NCBI RefSeq assembly: GCF_004348335.1
Contig: NZ_SMJW01000075.1
Location: 1-32,996, forward strand
DNA from: Actinomadura bangladeshensis
GTDB lineage: Bacteria > Actinomycetota > Actinomycetes > Streptosporangiales > Streptosporangiaceae
Reading direction: 5' to 3'
Length of the DNA: 32,996 nucleotides
In this document: positions 15,320 to 23,508 of the stretch, in pieces
Layout: each line of letters begins with the position of its first letter
Numbering within the stretch: the stretch's first letter is position 1
Made by a program: the position numbers and the translations under genes
The notes under the pieces: generated by a model
What the model saw: the letters and a program-made list of their open reading frames with translations, nothing else
Databases searched by the model: none
Told to the model about the DNA's origin: nothing

Positions 15320-16284
15320 GCCGCCGCTCCGGAGCGCGCCCGGTGCAGCAGCCGCTCGGCGTTGCCGTGCAGCCAGGCCCGGACGGTGTCGTCCGGCAGG
15401 CCGAGCCGGGTGACCTCGGCGGCGAGCGCGGCGGGCGGGCGGGCCTGCGTCCAGCTGGTCGAGCCGAACATGACCCGGTCCCGGACGGGCCCGGCGCCCA
15501 GCGTCAGCAGCGCCTCCCAGCCCGATCCCCGGGCCGCCATCCTGGACGGACGGTGCGAGGAGAACTCCAGGTGGACGTTGGCGTGCCGCTGGGCCACGGC
15601 CAGCATCTCGGTGACCCAGGGCCATCCTCCATGGCCGGCGACCAGGACGAGGCCGGGGTGGGCGCCGGCGATCCGGTCCAGCACGCTCGGTGCCGAGACA
15701 TCGATCGGGACGTCGGAGCGGAAGTGCTGCCCGCAGTGCAGCCACACCGGGACGCCGCTGCCGGCGGCGAACCGCCAGAACTCCGCGTGCTCGGGCCCGG
15801 ACGGGTCGACGCCGTCGAGGAACGGGATCACCGACAGGCCCGTCGCGCCGAGCTCGCCGAGCGCGCGGCGCGCTTCGGCGAGCCCGGCCCGCGGATCGGC
15901 GAGGCTGACGCCCGCCCACGCGCTGAGCCGGTCGGGGTGCCGGGCGGCGTATGCGGCGACCCGGTCGTTGACGGTGCCGTCCCCGACGGGCCACGGCCCA
16001 CCGTGCAGGACCTGATGGGCCACGCCCGTCTCGGCGAGCGCGGCGACATGGCGGTCGATGTCGAAACCGCGTCCGAGGGCAGCGGCCAGCCGCTCCGCCG
16101 CCGCGGCCGGATCGCGCGCCGCCGCCGCCGCGACCTCGCCGTGCGTCCGTCCGGTGAGGGCGGCGAGCCGCCCGGCGAACAGGACGAGGTACCGCGGCGC
16201 GACGGTGGCCAGCGAACGCAGATAGGCCGTCCAGCATTCGGTGTCGTAGGCGACCTCGCAGACGTCGATCACCGGTTCACGCAT
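15316..16284 (-). CDS. Amidohydrolase-2 family protein with missing metal ligands
   Basis: A 322-residue TIM-barrel protein of the PF04909 type (ACMSD, resorcylate decarboxylase and lactone hydrolase relatives). Later landmarks are present: VWLHCGQHF, VLVAGHGGWPWVTEM, MFGSTSW and HGNAERLL. The usual N-terminal metal pair reads VIDVCEVAYD rather than IDxHxH, and the Asp normally found in the FGSD motif is Thr here. The active site is therefore atypical, and the reaction could be metal-independent or the protein non-catalytic. ATG 16284 has GGGAGG five bases upstream. It is the first gene of the eight-gene operon, directly behind the operator-bearing promoter. Confidence 0.82.
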   Translation of the reverse strand: MREPVIDVCEVAYDTECWTAYLRSLATVAPRYLVLFAGRLAALTGRTHGEVAAAAARDPAAAAERLAAALGRGFDIDRHVAALAETGVAHQVLHGGPWPVGDGTVNDRVAAYAARHPDRLSAWAGVSLADPRAGLAEARRALGELGATGLSVIPFLDGVDPSGPEHAEFWRFAAGSGVPVWLHCGQHFRSDVPIDVSAPSVLDRIAGAHPGLVLVAGHGGWPWVTEMLAVAQRHANVHLEFSSHRPSRMAARGSGWEALLTLGAGPVRDRVMFGSTSWTQARPPAALAAEVTRLGLPDDTVRAWLHGNAERLLHRARSGAAA

Positions 16285-16301
16285 CACGGCCTCCCTTGTG
16301 T

Positions 16302-16351
16302 ACAAACGTTTGTTTACCAGATTCCATGAAGACAGGTCAATGAACGTTCAT
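16302..16351 (-). promoter_or_regulatory. Operon promoter flanked by two palindromic operators
   Basis: On the minus strand TTGACC (16340-16335) and TAAACA (16316-16311) with an 18-base spacer form a plausible promoter for the amidohydrolase operon. Palindrome O1, ACAAACGTTTGT (16302-16313), covers the -10 and start region. Palindrome O2, ATGAACGTTCAT (16340-16351), touches the -35. Both are perfect and share the core AACGTT. Binding by the adjacent TetR protein would block this promoter and probably that of the TetR gene itself. A third copy lies at 23473-23484. Confidence 0.7.
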
Positions 16352-16370
16352 GTGGTGATAGCGTCAAAGC

Positions 16371-17024
16371 GTGGCTACGACACGCTCCCGGACGACCGCC
16401 GGCGGCACACCGGCCGCGGCCTCGATGAGCCGGCGGATCCTCGATGAGGCGGCGCGCCTGTTCTACGAGGACGGGTTCCCCGCCACCAGCGTCCGCAAGA
16501 TCACCGCTGCGTGCGGTGTCACCGCGGGCTCGCTCTACAACCACTACGGGTCCAAAGAGGATGTGCTCTACGCCATCCTCAAGCGGGCGCACGAGGACTC
16601 CGAGGCGCTGCTGGAGGAGGGCCTCCTGCACGGCGGCGACCTGCCCGACCGGCAACTGGCCGAGCTGGTGCGGGAGCTGACGCTCTTCCACACCGAACGG
16701 CGCGTCGAGGGCCTCGTCGCCCGGACCGAATGGCGCCACCTCCCGCCCGAGCAGGCCCGCGAGGTCCTGGACGCCCAGCGGCGCGTCCGCCGGATCTTCG
16801 AGCGGACCCTGGAACGGGGCCTGGCCGCCGGCCGTTTCCGGCTGAGCGACCCGCGGTCGCCGCGCCCGGCCCAGGTGGACGTGGTCGCCAAGGCCATCCT
16901 CGACATGTGCATCAACGCCGGGCAGTGGTTCCGGCCGGAGGGCGCGGTGTCGGCCCGGGAACTCGCCGACCAGTACGCCTTCCTCGCCCTGCAGCTCGTC
17001 GGCGTCGACCCCCAGCAGGCCTGA
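16371..17024 (+). CDS. TetR family regulator, probable repressor of both flanking catabolic operons
   Basis: A 217-residue TetR protein. The DNA-binding domain is typical: RRILDEAARLFYEDGF, then SVRKITAACGVTAGSLYNHY, with recognition helix near residues 47-57, followed by GSKEDVLYAIL. The C-terminal domain (HTERRVEGLVARTEWRHL onwards) resembles KstR2/FadR-like actinobacterial regulators that sense CoA thioesters, but this is only a resemblance. GTG 16371 lacks a clear ribosome site and may be a leaderless start; ATG 16425 is an alternative giving a normal N-terminus. It is divergent from the amidohydrolase operon, and operators lie in the shared 86-base gap. Confidence 0.9.
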   Translation: MATTRSRTTAGGTPAAASMSRRILDEAARLFYEDGFPATSVRKITAACGVTAGSLYNHYGSKEDVLYAILKRAHEDSEALLEEGLLHGGDLPDRQLAELVRELTLFHTERRVEGLVARTEWRHLPPEQAREVLDAQRRVRRIFERTLERGLAAGRFRLSDPRSPRPAQVDVVAKAILDMCINAGQWFRPEGAVSARELADQYAFLALQLVGVDPQQA

Positions 17025-17052
17025 CGCCCCGGCGGACGGCCTGCACGCGCGA

Positions 17053-17099
17053 CGACCGGAGGACGCGCCGGTCGGCGGGGCCGGCGGGTCCTCCGGTCG
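17053..17099. terminator. Bidirectional hairpin terminator
   Basis: A perfect 12-bp inverted repeat, CGACCGGAGGAC and GTCCTCCGGTCG, encloses 23 bases that can form an inner GCCGG/CCGGC stem. It lies between the convergent ends of the TetR gene and the CoA ligase gene, so it can serve both strands. No T-tract follows. Confidence 0.65.
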
Positions 17100-17118
17100 G
17101 GGCGGCTCCGGGGCCGGC

Positions 17119-18750
17119 TCAGCGGGTGGCGGACGTCCCGCCGATGCGGTCCCGCCGGACGACCACGCCCAGCAGCTCGCGGTCGGCCGTGTCCGCCGTG
17201 ACTCCCTCCGAGCGCAGCCGGTGCTTCTCGACCTTGTTCGTCGGCGTGTGCGGCAGCGCGCCGACCACCCGGACATAGCGCGGCACCATGAAGTGCGCCA
17301 TGCGCGGGATCAGGAAGCGCAGCAGCTCGGCGGGGTCGACCGCCTCGCCGTCCACGGGCGCGACGACCGCGAGCACGTCGTCCTCGCCGTGCGGGCTCGG
17401 CACCGCGACCACCGCGGCGTCCCGGACCGACGGATGCGCCAGCAGCTCGGCCTCCACCTCGGCCGAGGAGATGTTCTCGCCGCGGCGCCGGATCGTGTCG
17501 CCCATCCGGTCCACGAAGAAGTACTCGCCGTCCACCGTGCGGAAGGCGTCCCCGGTGTGGAACCAGCCGTTGCGCCAGGCCCGCGCCGTCGCGTCGGGCA
17601 TCCCGAGGTAGCCGGAGTTCATCGCCCAGGGCTGGGCGGTGCGCAGCACCAGCTCACCGACCTCCCCGTCGGGGACCACCCGGTCGTGCGCGTCGACGAC
17701 CCGGGCCTCGACACCCGGCCGCAGCCGCCCGGACGTGCCCGGCACCCCCGGACCGGGCTCGGAGATGATCGGGATCGAGACCTCCGTCATGTTGAACATG
17801 GCGACGACGTCGACGCCGAAGCGCTCGGCGAACGCCGCGCTGTCCTCGATGAGGGGGATCATGAAGACGCGCCGGAGCGGGTGCGCCCGGTCCTCTGGGG
17901 AGGGCGGGCGCTTGCCGAGGAACGTCGCCATCACGCCGAGCAGCGTGACGTGCGTGGTCCCCGTCGCGCGGACGGCCGGCCAGAACGACTCGGTGTCGAA
18001 CGCGCTCACCAGGCTGATCCCGCCGCCGAACAGTAGCGCGGCGTAGGTCCCGATGGTGCCGCCCGCGTGGAACAGCGGCAGGTTCACCATGTAGCGATCG
18101 GCCGCCCCGAAACCCCCGAACGCGGCGTGCGCACACGCCGCGAGCTGGACGTAGGAGCACAGGACGCCCTTCGACGGCCCGGTCGTCCCGGACGTCAGGA
18201 TCACCGCGTACGGGTCCCACGGCCTGGCCGACGCGTCCGGCCGGAATCCCCTGGCCGGCGAAGCCAGCGCCTCCGGTCCGAGCACTTCCAACCCCGGCGC
18301 CTCCGGCCGGGCGTCGCGCGCTCCGAGCACCACCACGCGTTCCAGCGCTCCGGTGTCGATCTCGTCCAGGCGACTCGCCAGATCGGCGTGCACGACCGCC
18401 GCCCGCGCTCCGGACAGCCGGATCGCGTGTTCGAGCAGCCCCCCGCGATAGGCGGTGTTGAGCGGGACGAGGGTGCAGCCCATCAGGTTCACGCCGAACC
18501 AGACGCGTAGCGCGTCGGGCCCGTTCGGCAGCCAGGAGACGACCATGTCACCCGGCCGCGCACCCAGGCCGTACAGCCCGGCGGCGACCCGCTCGGCCTC
18601 GGCCAGGGTCTCGGCGTACGTCCACCGCGTCCCGTCCTCGAAGACCGCGTACACCCGGTCGGGGTGTTCCGCGGCACGGCGGACGAGGAGCTCCCCGACC
18701 ACGCAGTCCTCGGCCTCGGGCACCGCCGGGCCCCACCATTCATCGCTCAT
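17119..18750 (-). CDS. Acyl-CoA ligase (ANL superfamily, CaiC-like)
   Basis: A 543-residue adenylate-forming enzyme that would activate a carboxylic acid with ATP and CoA. Motifs in order are the P-loop TSGTTGPSKG (about 189-198), the aromatic/acid region FNMTEVSIP, WFHTGDAF, DRMGDTIRRRGENISSAEVE and the C-terminal catalytic Lys in TPTNKVEKHRL. The N-terminal part (GVNLMGCTLVPLNTAYRGGL) is like crotonobetaine/carnitine-CoA ligases. ATG 18750 follows the livF-like stop by one base with GAGGAG upstream. As the last gene of the ABC importer operon it probably makes the CoA ester of the imported acid, feeding the eight-gene operon. Confidence 0.93.
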   Translation of the reverse strand: MSDEWWGPAVPEAEDCVVGELLVRRAAEHPDRVYAVFEDGTRWTYAETLAEAERVAAGLYGLGARPGDMVVSWLPNGPDALRVWFGVNLMGCTLVPLNTAYRGGLLEHAIRLSGARAAVVHADLASRLDEIDTGALERVVVLGARDARPEAPGLEVLGPEALASPARGFRPDASARPWDPYAVILTSGTTGPSKGVLCSYVQLAACAHAAFGGFGAADRYMVNLPLFHAGGTIGTYAALLFGGGISLVSAFDTESFWPAVRATGTTHVTLLGVMATFLGKRPPSPEDRAHPLRRVFMIPLIEDSAAFAERFGVDVVAMFNMTEVSIPIISEPGPGVPGTSGRLRPGVEARVVDAHDRVVPDGEVGELVLRTAQPWAMNSGYLGMPDATARAWRNGWFHTGDAFRTVDGEYFFVDRMGDTIRRRGENISSAEVEAELLAHPSVRDAAVVAVPSPHGEDDVLAVVAPVDGEAVDPAELLRFLIPRMAHFMVPRYVRVVGALPHTPTNKVEKHRLRSEGVTADTADRELLGVVVRRDRIGGTSATR

Positions 18751-18751
18751 G

Positions 18752-19510
18752 TCACTCCTCGATCCGCTGCCCGCCGGCCGCCGCAGCGCCCAGGTAGGCG
18801 GCCCGCAGCGCGGGGTCCGCCGCCAGTTCGGCGGCGTCCCCGGACGCCTCGACCCTGCCGTGCCGCATGACGAGCCCCCGGTCGGCGAGCGCCAGCGCCT
18901 GGCCGACGCGCTGCTCGACCAGGATCACCGTCAGGCCGTGCTCGCGGAGCCGGTCCACCACCGCGAACACCCGCTGGATGATCACGGGCGCCAGGCCGAT
19001 GGACGGCTCGTCCAGCAGCAGCAGCCGGGGTTCGCGCATCAGCGCCTGGCCGATGGCGAGCATCTGCTGCTCCCCGCCGCTGAGCACCTCCGCGTAGGCG
19101 TCCATCCGCTCGCCCAGCACCGGGAACAGATCGACGACCCGTTCCGTCCGCTCCCGCTCCACCCTGCGCCGGTTCGGGACGTTCCAAAGCCCGAGCCGCA
19201 GATGCTCGGCCACCGTGAGCCCGGTGAACAGGCGCCTCCCCTCGGGGATGTGGACGAGACCGTGCGCCACGATCCGCTCGGGGCTCCACCCGGTGATGTC
19301 GACGCCGGCGAACCACACCGACCCGGACGTGGGGCGCAGCAGCCCCGAGACGGTGCTGAGCAGGGTGGTCTTCCCCGCTCCATTGCCGCCGACCACCGCG
19401 AAGATCTCGCCCGTCCGGACCGTGAGGTCCACCGAGCGGACCACCGGCACAGCCCCATAGCCGGAGCTCAGCCCGGACACGCTGATCAGTTCCTCGCCCT
19501 GCGCCGTCAT
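18752..19510 (-). CDS. Branched-chain-type ABC transporter ATPase (LivF-like)
   Basis: A 252-residue ATPase of the LivF group. Walker A is GGNGAGKTT (about 41-49), then IPEGRRLFTGLTVAEHL, the signature LSGGEQQMLAIGQALM and Walker B LLLLDEPSIGLAP. LivF partners LivG in importers of branched-chain amino acids, amides, urea and many aromatic or alicyclic acids. The ATG overlaps the stop of the LivM-LivG fusion (ATGA). Given the downstream CoA ligase, the cargo is probably an organic acid rather than an amino acid; this is inferred. Confidence 0.93.
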   Translation of the reverse strand: MTAQGEELISVSGLSSGYGAVPVVRSVDLTVRTGEIFAVVGGNGAGKTTLLSTVSGLLRPTSGSVWFAGVDITGWSPERIVAHGLVHIPEGRRLFTGLTVAEHLRLGLWNVPNRRRVERERTERVVDLFPVLGERMDAYAEVLSGGEQQMLAIGQALMREPRLLLLDEPSIGLAPVIIQRVFAVVDRLREHGLTVILVEQRVGQALALADRGLVMRHGRVEASGDAAELAADPALRAAYLGAAAAGGQRIEE

Positions 19511-21336
19511 GCGGGTGCCCCCAAGTACAGTTCGACGACCCGCGCGTCGCCGAGGGCCTCCTGCGGCGCCCCCGACGTCACCAGCTCGCCCCGGTCCAGG
19601 ACCGTCACCACGTCCGCGACGTTCGCGACGAGTTCGATGTGGTGTTCCACCAGGACGACGGTGGTGCCGGCGTCGCGGATCGCGCGGATCAGGCGTCCCA
19701 GCGCCTCCAGTTCCCGCGGGGTGAGCCCGGCCGCCGGCTCGTCCATCAGCAGCAGGCGCGGCCGCGCCATCAGGGCCCGCGCCACCTCCAGCAGCCGCTG
19801 CTCGCCGTGCGGCAGCGCGGCGGCCTCCTCGTCCGCCCGCCGCGCCAGGCCGTGGCCGGACAGGAGCCGGTCGGCCTCCGCTACCAGCGCGGCCCGCTCG
19901 CGGCGGGCCCGCGGCAGCCGCAGGACGGTCGCCGGCCCGCCCGCCCGTTCGCGCGCGTAGGCGCCGAGCAGGACGTTGTCGCGCAGGCTCGACGCCCCGA
20001 GCAGCCGCGGCGTCTGGAAGACGCGCGCGACACCGCGCCGGGCGAGCCGCTCGGCAGTGGCCCGGCTGACGTCCTCGGCGCCCAGGAGGATCCGTCCCTC
20101 GTCCTGCCGCAGCAGGCGGCTGATCACATTGAGCAGGGTCGTCTTCCCCGACCCGTTCGGCCCGACGATCGCGTGCACCTTGCCGGGCTCGATGGTGAGG
20201 TCGACGCCGCGCAGGGCGTGCACGCCGCCGAAGGACTTGCGGACGCCAGACAGTTCGACGCCGAGCGGTTCGCCGCGCGGCGGCCCCACCTCCGCGGCGT
20301 CCTCCACGGCGATGTCTTCCACCGCGGTGTCCTCGACGGCGGTGTCCTCCACGGCATCGGCCGCGGGCACGCGTCCGTTCCGGTAACGTGCCCGCAGCTT
20401 GTCCCACGCCCCCGCGACGCCCCGCGGCGCGTACACCATCAGCACGAGCAGCGCCGCGCCGTAGATGAGGCCGCGCCACTCCGCCAGCCCCGTCAGCAAC
20501 TCCGGGAGCGCGAAGAACAGCAGCGTGCCGATGATCGGGCCCGCCAGGCGCGCCGCGCCGCCGATGATGACCACCAGCAGGAAGAGGATCGAGAAGTCGA
20601 GCGTGAAGTCGTCGGGCGTGACCAGCCCGTGGTGGACGGCCAGCAGCGCCCCGCCCATCCCGGCGGTGGCGCCGCCGCAGGCGAACGCGAACAGCTTCGT
20701 CCGCGCGGGGCCGACGCCGACGCTCCGCGCCATCTCCGGCGCGTCCCGGACGGCCATCATGCCCCGGCCCAGGCGGGAGTCGACGATGTTGCGGACCATG
20801 ACGAACAGTACGACGTTCACGGCTATGACCAGCCAGAGGACGTCCCGCTCTCCCAGCTCCCACGACCCGAGTGCGGGCCGCGGTATGCCGACCAGCCCGG
20901 ACCAGCCCCCGGTCAGTCCCTCGAACTCGACCAGCAGGCTGCGCACCGCCATCGCCGCGCCGAGGGTCACCAGCGCGATGTACCAGGACGACAGCCGGAA
21001 CGCGGGAAGCGCCATCAGCGTCCCGGCGGCCGTGGTGACCACCACCGCCGCGGGGGCCGCCGCCCAGAACGTCCAGCCGTGGTCGGCCATGAGGGCACCG
21101 GTCGTATAGGCGCCGACGGCGACCAGCGCGCCCTGGCCGAGCGAGACCTGGCCGGTGTAGCCGAACATGATGTTCAGCCCCGTCCCCACCACCACGTAGA
21201 TCGCGGCCGTGGTGGCGAGGTAGGTGATCGTGGGATCGCGGCTCACCAGCGGCAGCACGGCGGCCGCCGCCAGGAGGACGAGCCAGGGGGCGGCACGCCG
21301 TACGGCGCCGGACCGGGTCCGGAGGATTTCAGACAT
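19507..21336 (-). CDS. Fused ABC permease and ATPase (LivM-LivG fusion)
   Basis: A 609-residue fusion. Residues about 1-320 are a LivM-type permease with about nine or ten membrane segments (TAAIYVVVGTGLNIMFGYTG, then VSLGQGALVAVGAY, and the SRLGRGMMAVRDAPEMARSV loop). Residues about 355-609 are a LivG-type ATPase: Walker A GPNGSGKTT, signature-region LPHGEQRLLEVARALM, Walker B LLLMDEPAAGL and the His switch in LVEHHIELV. The acidic linker carries four copies of a five-residue AVED repeat. ATG 21336 overlaps the livH stop by eight bases (ATGTCTGA). Fused LivM-LivG proteins are known in actinobacteria. Confidence 0.93.
   Translation of the reverse strand: MSEILRTRSGAVRRAAPWLVLLAAAAVLPLVSRDPTITYLATTAAIYVVVGTGLNIMFGYTGQVSLGQGALVAVGAYTTGALMADHGWTFWAAAPAAVVVTTAAGTLMALPAFRLSSWYIALVTLGAAMAVRSLLVEFEGLTGGWSGLVGIPRPALGSWELGERDVLWLVIAVNVVLFVMVRNIVDSRLGRGMMAVRDAPEMARSVGVGPARTKLFAFACGGATAGMGGALLAVHHGLVTPDDFTLDFSILFLLVVIIGGAARLAGPIIGTLLFFALPELLTGLAEWRGLIYGAALLVLMVYAPRGVAGAWDKLRARYRNGRVPAADAVEDTAVEDTAVEDIAVEDAAEVGPPRGEPLGVELSGVRKSFGGVHALRGVDLTIEPGKVHAIVGPNGSGKTTLLNVISRLLRQDEGRILLGAEDVSRATAERLARRGVARVFQTPRLLGASSLRDNVLLGAYARERAGGPATVLRLPRARRERAALVAEADRLLSGHGLARRADEEAAALPHGEQRLLEVARALMARPRLLLMDEPAAGLTPRELEALGRLIRAIRDAGTTVVLVEHHIELVANVADVVTVLDRGELVTSGAPQEALGDARVVELYLGAPA
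20299..20358. repeat. Four tandem 15-bp units in the LivM-LivG linker
   Basis: Four in-frame 15-base units based on GTCCTCNACGGCGGT (plus strand) encode DAVED, TAVED, TAVED and IAVED on the minus strand. They lie exactly between the permease and ATPase halves, so they probably form a flexible acidic spacer. Copy number may vary between strains. Confidence 0.85.
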
Positions 21337-22204
21337 GACGTTGCACCGCCAGACCGCGCAGGCCGTTGGGCCGGACCAGCAGGATGAGCAGCATCGCCCC
21401 GAACAGGACGACCGACTGCGAACCGGGCGAGGCGTAGGCGGCGCCGGCGGCCTCGACGGTGCCGAGCACCCACCCGGCCACCAGCACACCGCGATTGTCG
21501 CCGATCCCGCCGACCGCAAGGGCGGCGAACCCCTTGATCAGCAGGCCGAGGCCCATCGTCACCGAGGCCAGCAGCAGCGGCGCCGCCAGCACTCCGGTGA
21601 GCCCCGCCAGGGCGCCGCCGAGCAGGAAGGAGCGCCGGGTCAGCGCCCTCGGGTCGATGCCGCGCAGCCGGGCGCCGTCGCGGTCGGCGGCCACCGCGCG
21701 CAGCGCGGTGCCGAGCCGGGAGCGGTCCAGCAGGCCGAGCAGCAGCACCACGGCGACGGCGACCGCCACCACCGCGACCTGGTAGCTGGAGAACCGGACC
21801 CCCGCCACGTCGTTGACGTCCAGGGACAGCGGCCACGGCGGCGCGACGGTGCTCGGCTGGTCCGTCCAGAGCCGTCCGGCGGCCTCCGCGATCAGCAGCG
21901 AGAACGCCAGCGTCGTGATCACCCAGCCGGCGGCGTGGGACGACCGGCGCAGCACCGGGGTGACCGCCACCCGCTCCTCGGCCAGAGCCACCACCGCGAC
22001 GACGGCCATCACGCAGACCGCGGCGATCCCCCAGGGGAGCCCGCCGATCCCCGTGGCGGCCATCAGCATCGCGCCGATCATGATGAGCTCGCCCTGCGCG
22101 AAGTTCACCACGTTCGTCGGCCGGTGCAGCACGTTGAATCCCATCGCGACGAGGCCGTACAGGCTGCCGAAGACGAGCCCGGCGACCAGGATGTCGGCGA
22201 TCAT
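21329..22204 (-). CDS. Branched-chain-type ABC transporter permease (LivH-like)
   Basis: A 291-residue inner-membrane permease with about eight hydrophobic helices. Family marks are the N-terminal GLVFGSLYGLVAMGFNVLHR, the NVVNFAQGELIMIGAM stretch, the cytoplasmic loop DRSRLGTALRAVAADRDGAR and the GIGDNRGVLVAGWVLGTVEA helix region. It forms a heterodimer with the LivM half of the next protein. ATG 22204 comes seven bases after the end of the lipoprotein gene. The last eight bases overlap the fusion gene. Confidence 0.93.
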   Translation of the reverse strand: MIADILVAGLVFGSLYGLVAMGFNVLHRPTNVVNFAQGELIMIGAMLMAATGIGGLPWGIAAVCVMAVVAVVALAEERVAVTPVLRRSSHAAGWVITTLAFSLLIAEAAGRLWTDQPSTVAPPWPLSLDVNDVAGVRFSSYQVAVVAVAVAVVLLLGLLDRSRLGTALRAVAADRDGARLRGIDPRALTRRSFLLGGALAGLTGVLAAPLLLASVTMGLGLLIKGFAALAVGGIGDNRGVLVAGWVLGTVEAAGAAYASPGSQSVVLFGAMLLILLVRPNGLRGLAVQRHV

Positions 22205-22211
22205 CGGACGG

Positions 22212-23450
22212 TCACACCCCGTCCGCGCGCCGGCGCAGGACCCCGCCCAGGCTCTCCGGCTCCTTAGCCGACATGAGAGTGCCGATGGTGATGTCCTCGT
22301 CGGCGATGCCGGAGTGCCGCTTCGCGGTGAACGACACCTTCGCCCGGATGCCCTGGTGGCCGCTGACCTTGTCGAGGGCGGCCTTGAGCTTGGCCGGATC
22401 GGTGCTCTTGGTGTCCTCGACGACCTTGGCCATCAGCATCATGTAGTCGTAGTAGGGGCTGGTCACCGCCGAGTACCCGAGGCCAGCGGTGTCCGGGTGC
22501 TTGTTGATGCGCTCGACCAGCTTGCGCACCCCCGCGGACGGTTGCTCCTGACCGGTGTAGGTGAGCCCCCGGTAGGTGGTGCCGAAGAAACCGTCGAGCA
22601 GCGCGCGGGGGAACTCGCCGAGCGCGTCGATGTAGTTGAGGTCGTGCGACACGATCACCGGATGGAAGTCGCTAGCCGCCATCGCCCGCAGGATCAGGAT
22701 CGTCGCCTGCGGCTGGCCGGTGAACAGCCCCAGCCCGTCCACGCCGGCGCGTTCCAGGTTGCGGACGAACGGCGTCATGTCGGAGGCGTCCACCTCGAAC
22801 ACCTCGACCGCGACCGGCTCGGCGGAGTAGGCATCCCGCAGCGTCCTGACGACGGCGTCCCGGATCGAGGTGCCGAACTCCGAGTTCTCCACGATGATGC
22901 CGATCTTGCGTAGCCCGCGGACCTCGTACAGGAAGCGCGCCGCGACCCCGGCCTGCTGCGTGGTGTTGTAGACGAGCTGGTAGTGGTGCGGGAAGCGGTC
23001 GCCGTCGCCGAGCAGCTCCGCGCCGCCCCACGCCGACTGGATCAGCTTCGCGCGGGAGAGCGCCGTCACCGACGCCAGCACCTGCGAGCTCCCGGTCGGG
23101 CCGACGACGAAGGTGGGCTCGTCCCGGATCAGCCGCTGCGCCACCGCCGGCTGGCTGGCCGGGCTCCCCTTGTCGTCGTGCTCGGTGACCTGGACGGCCT
23201 CCCCGAGCAGCCCGCCGGCCGCCTTGATGTCCTCCAAGGCGAGCCTCGCGCCGACGTAGATCGGCTTGTAGGCGGCGGCGAGCCGGCCGGTCTTCGGCTC
23301 CACCCACCCGATCCGGGCGGCCTTCGTCCCACCGCCCCCAGAACTCCCGCACGCCGCCGTTCCCAGCCCGACCACGCCGAGCGCGGCGGCGGACGCGGCG
23401 CCCGCCAGGAACCCTCGCCGGGACATCCCGTCCGTCCGGTAAGTGAACAA
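22212..23450 (-). CDS. Substrate-binding lipoprotein of branched-chain-type ABC importer (Tat signal)
   Basis: A 412-residue periplasmic-binding-protein fold of the LivJ/AmiC kind. The signal is a Tat type with SRRGFLAGAASAAA and a lipobox ending GTAAC, so the mature protein is anchored by lipidated Cys at about 34. The rest follows the family: IGWVEPKTGRLAA, VVGPTGSSQVLASVTALSRA, IGIIVENSEFGTSI and TGQPQATILILRAM. The start is TTG 23450, chosen because a perfect GAGGAGG lies five bases upstream; ATG 23426 would keep the Tat motif but lacks such a site. It heads the importer-ligase operon behind a promoter overlapped by operator O3. Its closest known groups bind aromatic or small organic acids, which does not fix the ligand. 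Confidence 0.92.
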   Translation of the reverse strand: MFTYRTDGMSRRGFLAGAASAAALGVVGLGTAACGSSGGGGTKAARIGWVEPKTGRLAAAYKPIYVGARLALEDIKAAGGLLGEAVQVTEHDDKGSPASQPAVAQRLIRDEPTFVVGPTGSSQVLASVTALSRAKLIQSAWGGAELLGDGDRFPHHYQLVYNTTQQAGVAARFLYEVRGLRKIGIIVENSEFGTSIRDAVVRTLRDAYSAEPVAVEVFEVDASDMTPFVRNLERAGVDGLGLFTGQPQATILILRAMAASDFHPVIVSHDLNYIDALGEFPRALLDGFFGTTYRGLTYTGQEQPSAGVRKLVERINKHPDTAGLGYSAVTSPYYDYMMLMAKVVEDTKSTDPAKLKAALDKVSGHQGIRAKVSFTAKRHSGIADEDITIGTLMSAKEPESLGGVLRRRADGV

Positions 23451-23472
23451 GGCCGCCTCCTCGATTTGGTGT

Positions 23473-23508
23473 ATGAACGTTTGTATACTTCCCCTCGATC
23501 CACGTCAA
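23473..23508 (-). promoter_or_regulatory. Promoter of the importer operon with operator O3
   Basis: TTGACG (23508-23503) and TACAAA (23485-23480) are 17 bases apart, a good sigma-70-type promoter for the importer operon. The 12-mer ATGAACGTTTGT (23473-23484) overlaps the -10 box. Its left half equals O2 and its right half equals O1 near the TetR gene, so one regulator very likely binds all three. Confidence 0.7.

Noticed and set aside
16340..16351. Possible LexA (SOS) box, as GAACGTTC contains the GAAC and GTTC half-sites
   Set aside because: Actinobacterial LexA boxes have four bases between GAAC and GTTC; here there are none, and the matching sites point to the local TetR regulon.
19639..21387. 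A 582-codon plus-strand frame opposite the LivM-LivG fusion
   Set aside because: Gln/Arg/His-rich composition with no domain; it is the antisense shadow of a clear transporter gene.
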